Shown here: in pieces, positions 35,325 through 46,153 of the stretch
Layout of the letters: each line of letters starts with the position of its first letter
Position numbering within the stretch: the first letter of the stretch is position 1
Assembly: GCA_026874595.1 (NCBI GenBank)
Contig: CM049311.1
Coordinates: 11,995,676 to 12,059,675 of the forward strand
Direction of reading: 5' to 3'
Length of the DNA stretch: 64,000 nucleotides
Origin: Sipunculus nudus
Lineage: Eukaryota; Annelida; Sipuncula; Golfingiida; Sipunculidae
The notes under the pieces: generated by a model
Told to the model about the DNA's origin: nothing
Databases searched by the model: none
Seen by the model: only the letters and a program-made list of their open reading frames with translations
Translations under genes and position numbers: made by a program

Positions 35325-35470
35325 TTTCATTATTTAGCAAATAAAACAAAACCATATAAGCCTCTAATGTCAAATACTACCATACTGTAAATTTTACCTC
35401 TGAATGGGTGTTAAGTTATAACTTGTACCATGACTCGCAGGCCCCTATCAGTTTTTTTAGTCTAAGCCTG
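35320..35470. repeat. Diverged third partial copy of the 34.4-kb repeat
   Basis: CATTATTTAGCAAATAAAA, GAATGGGTGTT and CAGGCCCCT recur here in the same order as in the second half of the 451-bp unit, with many substitutions and indels. This part of the repeat is therefore older than the duplication. Confidence 0.7.
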
Positions 35471-36103
35471 AGTGTCTTTTTACCATGGCTAGGGAACCCT
35501 TGCGAGGTAGACTATACTATGGTAATCAAATAGATCCACGTAAAATCATTTCTAATTAACCTCTGTATGTAGAGCCGTAAACCGGCACAATTTCAAGGCC
35601 GGATGGAGTCAATCATATCCCAGACATACCTTTATATCCTTATTGGGCATACGTGCCCGTTATCTTATGTCTGCAAAGAAAAGCTTTCAGGCAAATTGGT
35701 ATTTCCTTTTCCGAGCAATGGTCAGCATGAAAGGCCAGCGTTTTGGTCCATTTATCACAAACAGAGCCTTCATTTTGACCCACACATGGCTTAAGTTAAA
35801 CATAATAGAAATGCCGCTATTTTTGTCAGAATTTGCCTTTTTACCCTATTAGATTGCTTTGTTAAACGTACTGTAAAGAAAATCGTTGCCATCAATTCAT
35901 TCATAAACAGCTCTCGAAATTCGCCATGGTATGGTAAATTTTAACTTGCAGTTTACCCCTATTTCTGTGAAGTAATTTGGGATTTGCGCAGTTCTAGACT
36001 GGAAAACAATTTGATGCCCATGAATAAATCATTTAATTTTATTGATCACTCATATTTAGGACATGAACTATATAATTATATCTGGTGGGGGTTTACAAAC
36101 CTT

Positions 36104-36104
<1 letters not shown>

Positions 36105-36154
<50 letters not shown>

Positions 36155-36156
36155 TT

Positions 36157-36194
<38 letters not shown>
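36105..36194. repeat. (TA)n microsatellite with (AC)n centre
   Basis: TA tract with TTTATATTTACACACACACA in the middle. Confidence 0.97.
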
Positions 36195-37161
36195 TCGTAT
36201 TATCTAAATAAGTTGTAAATACAAACTCAAGCTCAACTAGGTTTGTGCAGCCTTAAAATTAAAAAAAGGCCCCTGTCTCTGATAAATTATCATAAGCAGC
36301 TACCTACATAATCAAAAGCAACTAATTTCTATAATTTGTTCAGGTAGGTTTGATTGTAAGTCTCCTGCCTTCTTTATACAGTTTAACATTTTTCCCATTT
36401 AATCTACTAACAACATAATATAATAGATCCGAGAAAAAGGCATCTGCTATATAATTTTAAGGTTTATAAAAATTCGCAGTGGTGTTGCCCAACATATACT
36501 CATACACCGGACCCAAAACATTATGGTTCCAAACCAGTTTCTTTCTGTAACATATCTATTCTGAATAAATGTGTAACTGAGAAAAACTGGATTATTATTC
36601 AGATAACTGCACATACCGCGATTTATCTCAGCTGACTTTATGAACAAACGCGTGTTCCATTGTGCAAATTCCAACTCACCCATTTAATGTAGGGTCATCA
36701 CACTGGAGCGACGGAGGCAAACGGTTCCCAAAGCTGCCCTGACACCTTGACCTGTCCATAACAAATCAATGAAGGAAACTACCATGATGAACATCCTCAG
36801 GGATACATGTCAAAGATTACTACGTCAAATCTTATTTGGCTGATAATCACAAACAACTTGTGATCTTTACGAGGCTATCCCTGAGGCTATCACTGAGGAA
36901 ACGGATGTATGAACTATCACTGTCTGTATCTGTGTACGATGGGTCATCTCGGTTTGTATACGACATATTTCATCGGCTGATAACCATTATACTAGTGCGG
37001 GGCCTGTTGGGTATGTTTTAAATGTGGCCATGATAAAAAAAGTTCACCTATTAATTTTACCATCTCTTACAAAATACATTTAATATTGTTTCTTCACTTG
37101 CTAAACTTTTCTACTAAATTTAATCATCTGCACTTTCCATAGAGAAATGGAAAATGTGTGC

Positions 37162-37165
<4 letters not shown>

Positions 37166-37221
<56 letters not shown>
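37166..37221. repeat. (TA)n microsatellite
   Basis: Pure TA tract of about 56 bases. Confidence 0.98.
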
Positions 37222-37225
<4 letters not shown>

Positions 37226-37404
37226 CCTGGGTGTAACGCTCAACGCAGTTTTGACTGTGAGACTTCAATTAAAAGCTCTGATCAAATAAGATCAGAATGG
37301 AATCATCTTTAAAATTACTCATTTCTTGACATATCAAGACAATTAAACGTTCACTCAAGCAAAACTTGTTTCAGTTTCTTAATTAAGGTGATATATTATA
37401 CATT

Positions 37405-37500
37405 ATATATACATATAATAAAAGCTTATACGTGTTTCGCCTCTTGGAACCCCCTCAGGCAGGACCATTTGTTTGAGTGCTCCTCCATTTAAGCTTAATG
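37405..37500 (-). mobile_element. Possible Penelope-like 3' tail remnant
   Basis: On the minus strand, CCTGAGGGGGTTCC and GGCGAAACACGTATAAGC resemble the ending of other Penelope-like families (a degenerate hammerhead-type CTGA...CGAAAC pattern). AT-rich sequence follows. Short and unsupported by any ORF. Confidence 0.3.
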
Positions 37501-38149
37501 CTTGTCGTGGATCAGTTAGGTTGACCGCTTCTGTTGGATTTATAGGGCACCTGCGACACGTAAAACGATGGCTCACTAAAACTAATTAACAACGGCAACA
37601 GGCTCTCAGCAAGTACCTTGTCAGAGCAGACAAGACCGAAAGGACAATGAATTAAAAAACAAAGGTCCGTTTATACCGCCGTGTATACTTTCTACAGACA
37701 GTGGCAATGTACAATAACAAAAAAATAAATAATACGTCCAACAGTGTTACAGACAATGAGTTAAACTATTAATACTTAACAGTTCCAAGGACCTTGGATT
37801 CCAAATTCTTGTCCATTCCTTTTTACAGGTCTTTTTTTCCTAGAAGGGATAAGCAGGGTTTTCCCATCTGCAAGGATCTAGCTGCTACGCTAACTTGATA
37901 CGCTAACTATGTCTATACAACGTAATATACCGTCAGCACGAAAAAAAGCATCAGAAACACATGCATCAGAAACTAGATGTTCTTTCAAGTCTTTATGTGA
38001 CTGGTCAGATTCACGACGCCGTTCTGGGAGCGTTTGGTCTAAAATTATCAACAGCTGTGCCACGGGAGCCGCTACACTCTGAACACAGCGCGTGACCTCC
38101 CGGCGACCTTCCACTCACACGCTGTGAGAAAAGGAAGGATTCTTCAGGT

Positions 38150-38285
38150 TTGGCAAGCTGCCAAACATCCGGTTAGTTTGCACTGGGAAAGGTAAAATCT
38201 GATTGGCTCAGCATGTAAACAAAGACGCTTGCGCCCTGCACAAGTGGTGGTAAAAGACATCTGATTGGCTCAGCGTGTATAAAAA
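38150..38285 (+). promoter_or_regulatory. Promoter-like cluster: NFI site, two CCAAT boxes, TATA box
   Basis: TTGGC-AAGCT-GCCAA at 38150-38164 is a perfect NFI palindrome. Two copies of TCTGATTGGCTCAGC (ATTGG at 38202 and 38264, inverted CCAAT) follow, and TATAAAAA lies at 38278-38285, 10 bases after the second. This order and spacing are those of a classic core promoter, predicting a start near 38308-38312. The CCAAT boxes read forward on the minus strand, so divergent transcription is possible. Confidence 0.5.
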
Positions 38286-38332
38286 CTTGGCTGCGCCCGT
38301 GCCAAGCTCGTGCGGCACTGCAAGAAAGACAT

Positions 38333-38467
38333 ATGCAAAGACTGGGGGTAACTGAACTCAGGCCACACCAGCATCTTAGTATAATGCAGAGGGAATTCAA
38401 CAGAGACAACATCGCCTGGTGGCCAAACCTGACGGGCATACACGGTTTTTTGCAGCGGCTTGTGTAG
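38333..38467 (+). CDS. Small ORF (44 aa) below the promoter-like cluster
   Basis: The first ATG after the TATA box opens a 44-codon frame (MQRLGVTELRPHQHLSIMQR, then EFNRDNIAWWPNLTGIHGF) that ends at TAG 38465. A second small ORF of 27 codons (MERVKRREPRKASIRESFGW) starts at 38474. The stretch is GC-richer than the surrounding DNA. It could be a small gene, the first exon of a spliced gene, or the 5' part of an unrecognised mobile element. No homology is recognised. Confidence 0.3.
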   Translation: MQRLGVTELRPHQHLSIMQREFNRDNIAWWPNLTGIHGFLQRLV

Positions 38468-38474
38468 CGAATTA

Positions 38475-39715
38475 TGGAGCGTGTAAAGCGTAGGGAGCCG
38501 CGTAAAGCAAGTATACGCGAGTCGTTTGGTTGGTTCTATTTTCTGGTTCATTATTGATGAAATGTACGCCAGTGCGGCTTGGAGAAGCAAGGTATCATGT
38601 AATGCAGCGGCCAGATTCTTGTGGTATGAAGATATGCTGTAGTTACGGATTTTAGAGCCAAAATCAACTTGTTCGATCCAAGAGAGGTCCTTATAATTTT
38701 ATTTCATAAAAAAAAAATACAGATAATTTGCACGACTTCAAGACAATACAGAAAATACACACAACAGATGCACTGAATTAGAAATGAATAAATAGCCTGT
38801 TCATACAAAGTAACAGTATTTAGCTACTTGTTTCACTTATTCCATTAGTGGGATTTATTATTTAATGCCGATAACATTAAGCTATACAGTCTCAATTTTG
38901 TTATATCATTTTTTTTTAAAGTATTCTGTCATGATTAACTTGATTAATTTAATTATTTACATGGGAGTTCAAAATAGTCAATAGGTGAATAAGGCTGAAA
39001 AGACAAAATAGATGGGAGACTTTTTGCAGAAGATATGATACAAATCAAGAGAAACCCGACACATGCTCTTACCATACTGGTACTTATATTTTAATAATAA
39101 TAATTCATAGCCTTTAATAACCCAGGCAGATCTGGAAGAACCTCAAGGATTCAATCAAGTGATTCATTCTGGTAAGTTACAACTACATGTAGTAGCTTCT
39201 AGATTCAGAAACGGGTTAATGTTATAAGCAGCCCTTGGTGAAGGTTCAGATGGCCACCCTTGCAATTAAATTGTCTTCTTGTGTTAATAAACAAGAAGGT
39301 CTAATATATAATTACACCAATGGACGTTGTTTTTCCGGCATTCGGGTCAAGCCTTACCTCGTCGCGGCATGGTAAGCACTGTAAGATCTCCCCACTGTTT
39401 TTTTCCTCCGTCAGTAGGATTTGCGTGCATTCACGTTCGTGTGTGTGTTCGTGTGCGTGTTTGTGTTTTTTTAACGACATTAATCAATGCAATCATTAAC
39501 GAATCTCATTGAATTTTCAGGCATTTCGGTTGTGGGCCTGGGATGAATCAAGAAGATTTTCTACGGACACTGGAGCGTCATTAAGGAATATAGACAAATG
39601 TACGGTCGCTTATAAACCTGGAAATATAGGCAAACAAATATGTAAATGCAGACAAGATCCAATCTCATGCGCCACGCAGTGACGCCTATATACCTATAAA
39701 CATGACACACACACA

Positions 39716-39760
<45 letters not shown>

Positions 39761-40675
39761 GTATAACCACCTGATCACGTCACGGTCCAGTGCCCAGAAC
39801 CTCGGACCTACGGTTTGAACGTGTGTTCTTAGTTCTGTGAGTGGATGCACCCACCGGTTAGTGTTCCACAATAGGCACCCTCATATGGCGGAAGCATGCA
39901 GCCACTGGGATGCAGATTTCATGTCTAGGTATGTTATTTTATTGAGCACATAAACAAAATGGTTTTCTCCATTATTTTATCTTGTTGTCCCTGGCTTCAG
40001 TTTGGTCAATGATCCCTTAATCTGACTCTGGATTTTTTTCTGGCCGATGTTTTCAAAAGCTCAGGTTCAGAACGCCAGGAAATCACTTGTCTCTCTTGAC
40101 CGTTATTTATGGAAATCTGTGTCCCTAACCAGTTGGCGATGCTACCGAGAGGACAATAACTTACTTTGTAAGACATTACCAGCGGTTGATTCAAAGATTT
40201 TTTTATAAACCTTTAAAGATTGCAACTGGTAATATAATCAAATATTTGGTATCTGATGAGTAGATAAATAAATATTCAGCAGACATTTATTTGATCACAT
40301 CTGATTATGTAACAATACCTGGTTCTAGATTCAGACGGTAGATATTAGGATAATCTTATATCAAATCCATCCAACTTAGACCAAAAGCTCTCGTTTATTA
40401 AAATCCCCGGCTGGCTCATACATTTATTAATTTAAAGTACGATTGATGAAATTGCAAATATAAACAGGAAAGCGGAATTGGCATAAGATTAATATATAAC
40501 GACGACATTCTATTACATTATAATTGTTTTTTTTAATTAGACTATAATTTAATTACAAAAAAAGGGGACTCTGTCTGACTTCGGAAATGATAAAAAATCT
40601 CGAGGGAATATATTTTTTAAGCGATATATATATACCTAACGAAAGTGGAATCTCGATTTGGTCCACATACTCTGG
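38475..40675. other. Mostly unassigned DNA
   Basis: Contains the second small ORF to about 38557, then AT-rich sequence and the 39.7-kb microsatellite. No exon recognised. Confidence 0.5.
39716..39765. repeat. (TA)n then (TATG)n microsatellite
   Basis: TA tract followed by TATGTATGTATGTATG. Confidence 0.97.
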
Positions 40676-40683
40676 AATATTTA

Positions 40684-41079
40684 CAGTGGCGTCAATTAAT
40701 CTTCCAGGGTCGGGAGGGGGGGGGGGGCGGGGCTGCAGACACACACACATGTATAAATGTATATATATAAATACGGCCTTTTTAGCATCTGTATGGCAAA
40801 TTTCAAATATATAAATTTAATCGCTTTTCCGATATAATACAAGGTATATAAATTTATTATAAAGTTTTGAAAAATAAGGTCTTATACACTTGCGTTAGAT
40901 ATTGTATTCATAGTGAACTCATAAACGTAACTAACGACTATAATTCTAATTATAAGTATACTTCATTTGCAATATATAAACATTATTCAATGAATAGGCA
41001 GGATTGCATTGACCATCCCCCTCACCAAAAAGTGGGGGGGGGGGGGGTATCCCACAATCCCCCTTAAATTGACGCCCTG
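40684..41079. mobile_element. hAT-like MITE
   Basis: A 396-base element with ends CAGTGGCGTCAATT and, reversed, CAGGGCGTCAATTT, flanked by the perfect 8-bp duplication AATATTTA (40676-40683, 41080-41087). The CAG start and the 8-bp TSD fit the hAT superfamily. It carries G-runs near both ends and no ORF of note. Confidence 0.85.
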
Positions 41080-41323
41080 AATATTTACAGCTGATTGAAA
41101 GACCAATCCTTGAGTTATCCTTGTATCCTTATACATGTATTTGATATTATTTTCAAAGAAAAAGTGTCTAAAATGCTTGGTCTTACTTAATTTCGAATAT
41201 TTAGAAAATTAAGTATATTCAAAGGAATCTATGTTTACCAAGGTCACCAGCCGAACGCATTTTGATTAGGGTTGCGGCGGGCCAGCGGACGAGTTTATTC
41301 ATTTCGCTAGCTAAAATAACAGT

Positions 41324-42142
41324 TATTACGGAACCTAATATAAACAGATCACGTCTGCGTGATGAACACAAATTTTGTAATGGAGATAAAAAAAAATCAG
41401 ATTCTCTAACTCTAGGCAGCGTGAAATGTCTAGGGGAATGAATAAAGAAGTCAGTGTTTTTTTGTTAACAAATAACTATAATTTATTCTTAACAATACAA
41501 CCCTAACAATACAATACACTAAATCAATACAATTATACAGTAAAACAGCGGTATAGCAACAAGTCAATACAATCATAGACAAAATAATGTATGTGCACAG
41601 TACCTGGATACCAACACCATCACAACGATAAGTCCTTTAAATGTAAACTCTCGGAGAAGGACAGTCCAGTGGAAAGTTCTTGCAACAAACCAGAAAGTAA
41701 ACTGAAGTTCAAATGCATAAAATCCATGAGAAAGTCTTTGAAATTCTATAATTGCCGCATTCGTTTGATAAGGTCCTGACACACGCTTCTTCGTCCGCTG
41801 GAATCTGCTCTGCTGCTCTCCCTACCCCTCCGTTCTAAAACACACCCTTTTATATACCTTCACACCTCAAGCCGAGAATTTTCCACTTCTCGAACAGTCT
41901 ATAAGATCTTGCACAACACAGTCTACAGGCGTTTCAGGAATTATCGAGAAGAACATAGCCGTGTGTATCCCCACACACCAGGGTCATCACGTGACCCACG
42001 ACCAGGCGTGAAAACCCAAGGCTCACATGACAACGAGAGTTCAATCAGTACGGATTAAACATAGAATATAATACGCGGCCAGACACGAGTGCCACAACAG
42101 GAGTTACGCCCGTGTCACACAATAAAAAGAGCACCTGTAACA
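41324..42142 (-). mobile_element. Solo LTR of the Gmr1-like family (minus strand)
   Basis: An 819-base copy closely similar to the one at 27.8 kb, starting TATTACGGAACC (one change from TGTTACGG) and ending CCTGTAACA. A perfect 4-bp duplication CAGT flanks it (41320-41323, 42143-42146). It has the same minus-strand TATA (GGTATATAAAAG near 41850) and AATAAA near 41490. These two minus-strand copies form a subfamily distinct from the 18.2-kb and 57-kb LTRs. Confidence 0.9.
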
Positions 42143-43883
42143 CAGTTGTCTGGTATTTACATTTACTTCGGGAATGTAACATTTATAGCAGGGTAAGTTC
42201 TAGTACAAGCTGACGAGGGAGCCGGCTTATCAGCCGTACTCATGAAGCGGTTTTTTCGTACATGAAGTAAAATTTGCTGTATACGATACATTATGAATGC
42301 TCCCCTGCATGGCTGAGTACTTTCACCATGATGTATTGAACTTCTTTGTGTATTACTTTGATTGATTATATACTTGTGCTGATATAGAAATATAATCTTG
42401 GTTGCAGTGGTTAATAAACATAATAGCTGATTGGACATACAGTCAATATTGACCGTAGTCGAAATTTTATAGTTTTTGCAGGTTTTTTCCTAGAAAGTAT
42501 AACGTTACATGATTATCAGCTTAAGCGTAATAGGAAAGAAAACTATATTTTCTCTCCGATTACGGCATTATCGTCTTCTATGACGTAACAATGTGGTCTG
42601 TTTCCAATTTTATTATTTTAACACTCTGAGTGGATTATTCCATTTGATGGCGTTTTCCAGTTTATCTAATATCAAACAGATACTGTTTAAATAGCGAACA
42701 AGAATCCATGTATTCTGATATGTTTCGGAAGACCGTTAAAAATAATTTTAACTACATTCATTTTAATTTTAAGGCGATTGTTTGAGGAATGGTGTTTCCT
42801 TTGTATTACTTTAGCTGCAACATGAAGCTGTTTGGGGAAAATCACTTTCTGTTACACACACCCAGATATATTTTTCCTTCCATTCTTACATTATCGTATC
42901 ATGTTTGTACTTTAATAAATCTAAGGGTACAGCGGTTGATGACATTTATTCCGAAAGAAGTTTGATAACACCGAAATAATCACGAGTCATTCAGGGTAAA
43001 CACCTTCTTCAAAGGACCAATATTCGCACCAGGTGTCAGCTGCAGTATCAATTCCTGTGCTGGAAACATATGTATCAATTATAAAATACCTTAACTCATG
43101 CTTCCCTGTCTCTGAGTTCTAAACATATTTGGAATAAATTGAATCGTTAGATATTTAAATAACATATGCAGAAAAAGCGCGGAGTGAAATATGATCAGAT
43201 AAATTTATTATACCCCATGAGTGTACAAAACTGTATGTGCTATTGACGGATCATTATCCGATGGATAGGTAAAGGTGTGATACAAATAATTAACTTAAAA
43301 AACTCAAATAATCATTTTAACGGTCATTCCGGACTTGACGGAATGCCACGTTAAGATCAGTAAAGGAAATAGTAAAGACTATCCTCTTCGACGTACAAAT
43401 ACCATTGTGACATCATCTCTATGATCCGTCCATGGGTGTAGTTTAAGATCATCAGATTAGGTCGTCACTCACCCCTGGTAAGACCGTATACATCTATCTC
43501 TGCAGTCATATTGCATTCCTAAATTAATCATACGGAATCCATACACAGGAGAGTACTATTTTGCTATTAGATAATTGTCATATTTTTCCGATTTGCCTCC
43601 GAGGTAAAATAACGGTACGCTTTATTTTAATCAAAAAAAAATAAATAACTGAAAAAAGAACAACAGGTGGACGGGGTTGTTTGAATAGAGTATATTGAAT
43701 TAGGAGAACAACATACCAAGATTACGGAATGTTCATGCACGAGTCAAACTGAAATTAAAACACACCCTACAAAGTTGTACAGTAGACCATTTAATAAACT
43801 AATACTGCATTAGTTACATATGTTTCAAGATACTGTAAATATACCAAGATATATAAGACTTCACAATCTAGTTTATGAAATAA

Positions 43884-44132
43884 ATGGATCGGCCAACAGC
43901 GCAATCTAACCATGTAATGCAACATATCGCTCTCTTTGTTTCTTTTGCGTCATGCCTTTTACTAATCACGTGGGTAGTATTATTTATGCGGCTGTCCAAA
44001 GCCCTGAAGATTAAAGTAAAAAGAAAAAAAGAGATTAAAGAGAAGAAAGCCACACTTTTGTACCGTGATTATAGTGCTGTTTTTATAACAGGAATAACAG
44101 AGCAGAGACCCATTCAACGCAGCAGCTTTTAA
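43884..44132 (+). CDS. Small ORF, possible single-pass membrane protein
   Basis: An 82-codon ORF from an ATG, with a hydrophobic stretch at residues about 14-36 (IALFVSFASCLLLITWVVLF) directly followed by a strongly basic segment (KALKIKVKRKKEIKEKK). The charge pattern suits a membrane protein with a cytoplasmic C-terminal side. The segment is richer in GC than its surroundings. No homologue is recognised and no promoter is evident; it may also be an exon or a chance ORF. Confidence 0.25.
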   Translation: MDRPTAQSNHVMQHIALFVSFASCLLLITWVVLFMRLSKALKIKVKRKKEIKEKKATLLYRDYSAVFITGITEQRPIQRSSF

Positions 44133-44604
44133 TTTTACCATCTCTCGCCCCGATACCGCCCACTGATCTCATTAGCTTTCTTCACCAGAGTGAACATGGC
44201 AACTGTAATTACGTTTCTCTGTTTAGATTTTCACACAGAAAAAAATAGTGGAATCTTTAATTACCCGACACGTGTATTATGAATGATCGTCTCACGGTCT
44301 GTGGATTCCTATATGGTTATCGCTTTAAGATAAACTAACAATAATGAAAAATGGTGGTATTTAACCGTTTGAAGTGAAATCATCTGAAGGGGCATTGGGA
44401 CTTAATGGCTGTCAAACATGTTAAAGAAGTAACTGTACCATAGGTCTACCTAAATACATTATTTGGAAGCTATTGGTTGGCTGATGAGATGATGCATCTT
44501 TCAGAAGTTCCTATACACGTTTTAATACATAGCATGCAGAACCTACTTTGTCCTAATTTGATTTATGATTTGTCATTTAAAAGTCACGGTGTGCTTAAAA
44601 TCAT

Positions 44605-44610
44605 ATACAA

Positions 44611-44641
<31 letters not shown>

Positions 44642-44661
44642 AATATATACATATACATATA
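44605..44661. repeat. (TATACA)n microsatellite
   Basis: Hexamer ACATAT/TATACA repeated about nine times. Confidence 0.95.
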
Positions 44662-44696
44662 GAGTTGATAATCAGACAAAATAAATTATACTTTAC

Positions 44697-44880
44697 CAAA
44701 AACAGTTAAATCTATAGATAAGTATGCCCAGGAGCCATGAACTTGGGCTGCATTGATTCTTAAATAAAATTCTCTTGGTATGATTACAGTGTGCTGGATA
44801 CTTTCCTTGTATATTTCGGCCTTTTTCTTGTCCATATGATTCAGAACCTTCAGTGAAGATGCTATCCTATCACTGGTCTT
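44697..44880 (-). CDS. Candidate internal exon of an unrecognised gene
   Basis: The minus strand shows a pyrimidine-rich tract ending TTGTTCTTTAAG, then 61 open codons (TSDRIASSLKVLNHMDKKKA, ..., HGSWAYLSIDLTVF), then the donor TTTTTG|GTAAAGT. The reading frame is open across the whole interval, and composition is less AT-rich than the flanks. I do not recognise the product. The exon would enter in phase 0 and leave with one extra base. No neighbouring exon was identified, so this remains a candidate; an alternative acceptor lies 3 bases further in. Confidence 0.4.
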
Positions 44881-45965
44881 CTTAAAGAACAATAAATAAA
44901 CTATTCTGCTATAGTGGGGTAATTTTCGTGTTTGAAAATGATGGTAGGTATCGGGTATTTTTGTTTTCACTCAGAGTCTAAGATAAACGAAACCACTACC
45001 GGACTTTAGTTGGCATACAATCGCTTCTTATTAGTATATTTTATGGGGTAGCTAAGTCACAAAATGAAGGGATTAGGTGGTTAAATCTAAGCCTGACATT
45101 TTGCGGGTGACTAAACCTATGGTTTTATTCTACAATATGGAATGAGGAGCCCTGGTCGGCAAAAATAACTATGGATACAATTGGTAAAATGGGATATTAA
45201 AGAGTTTGGTGGTTTTCTTAGAAAAAAAACTCATATTACCTGAGTTTTTTTAAACCAAGTTTAAACTTGGCCATTGTTGTAATCAATGTCAAATATATTG
45301 TTGGTGCAGGTAACCGCTTCCATTTTTTAATGCTGTCTAATTCTTCCATTGCGGCAGACTACTACTTGACAGGGCGGTAGCGGTCGCTTCTTGTCATTTA
45401 TTTTACATCCTGGTGTCATCCAGGAACCTCCCAAAATGCAGTTGGTTATGAGTGATAAACAACCATTTAGTGCAGCCTTCCCATTTAGCCTGCAGACAGC
45501 TCATCCTGAGCAAGGGCCGACCGTGAAGATCACAGCGCTAAGCTTTGAACGGAAGGCATCGGGGTGAAAGAATGTAACACCGAGACACATCTGTTTATCC
45601 TGGGCTATTTATGGGCTTTAAGGCATTTAAATAAAAATAAATACAACAGCTTTCGTTTGAGATTCTGAGCTACAAACGAACGCTGTTCAATCGAATCCTG
45701 GCAAAATAGGAAAGTTTATCCGTTAGTCTGAATGATAATTTTGTTTTTGCAATGTTTTGTAGATCTCGGGCGTCAGAATGACATTATGTAAAAAAAAGTG
45801 TCACGTGTAATATCTATAACATTCATTTAATCTTCTTATATTTATCACCTTTGGTTATAGGATAAGCGGATTTTTATGCACAACTGTGCATGGTGTATCT
45901 AAATTTGCATCTACAATGCCATACGTAACTTGAGTTGCGGTTACCAATTCTACTCTTTTCATAAG

Positions 45966-46153
45966 TGTTATATACCAGCAAAAGCACCCAGTGCCAAAAA
46001 TGGCTGGCAGATTGATCTTAAAGCATCAGAACTTATTAATGTAGGTTCATTTATTAAGACGAAAACAAAGAGGGTTTCTAATAAAACTGTCTATGGACAA
46101 TCAGACGCAAACAATAGTCCTCCACAGAACACCCGGGACCAGATATACCAGTG
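45966..46153 (+). CDS. Candidate internal exon of an unrecognised gene
   Basis: A pyrimidine-rich CTACTCTTTTCATAAG precedes an open frame (CYIPAKAPSAKNGWQIDLKA, later NKTVYGQSDANNSPPQNTRD) that ends at the strong donor CAGTG|GTAAGTA. Length 188 bases. The protein is hydrophilic, with a Pro/Asn/Ser-rich end, and suggests no family. It is on the opposite strand to the 44.8-kb candidate, so both cannot belong to one gene. Confidence 0.33.

Noticed and set aside
37890-38114. Minus-strand 74-codon open frame with charged residues
   Set aside because: No ATG, and a stop directly precedes it when the nearby strong acceptor (CTTTTCTCACAG) is used; another frame from that acceptor is open for only 36 codons. 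Left undecided rather than called.
38270-38590. Minus-strand 106-codon ORF
   Set aside because: Opposite to the promoter-like cluster and small ORF; composition not convincing and no start context.
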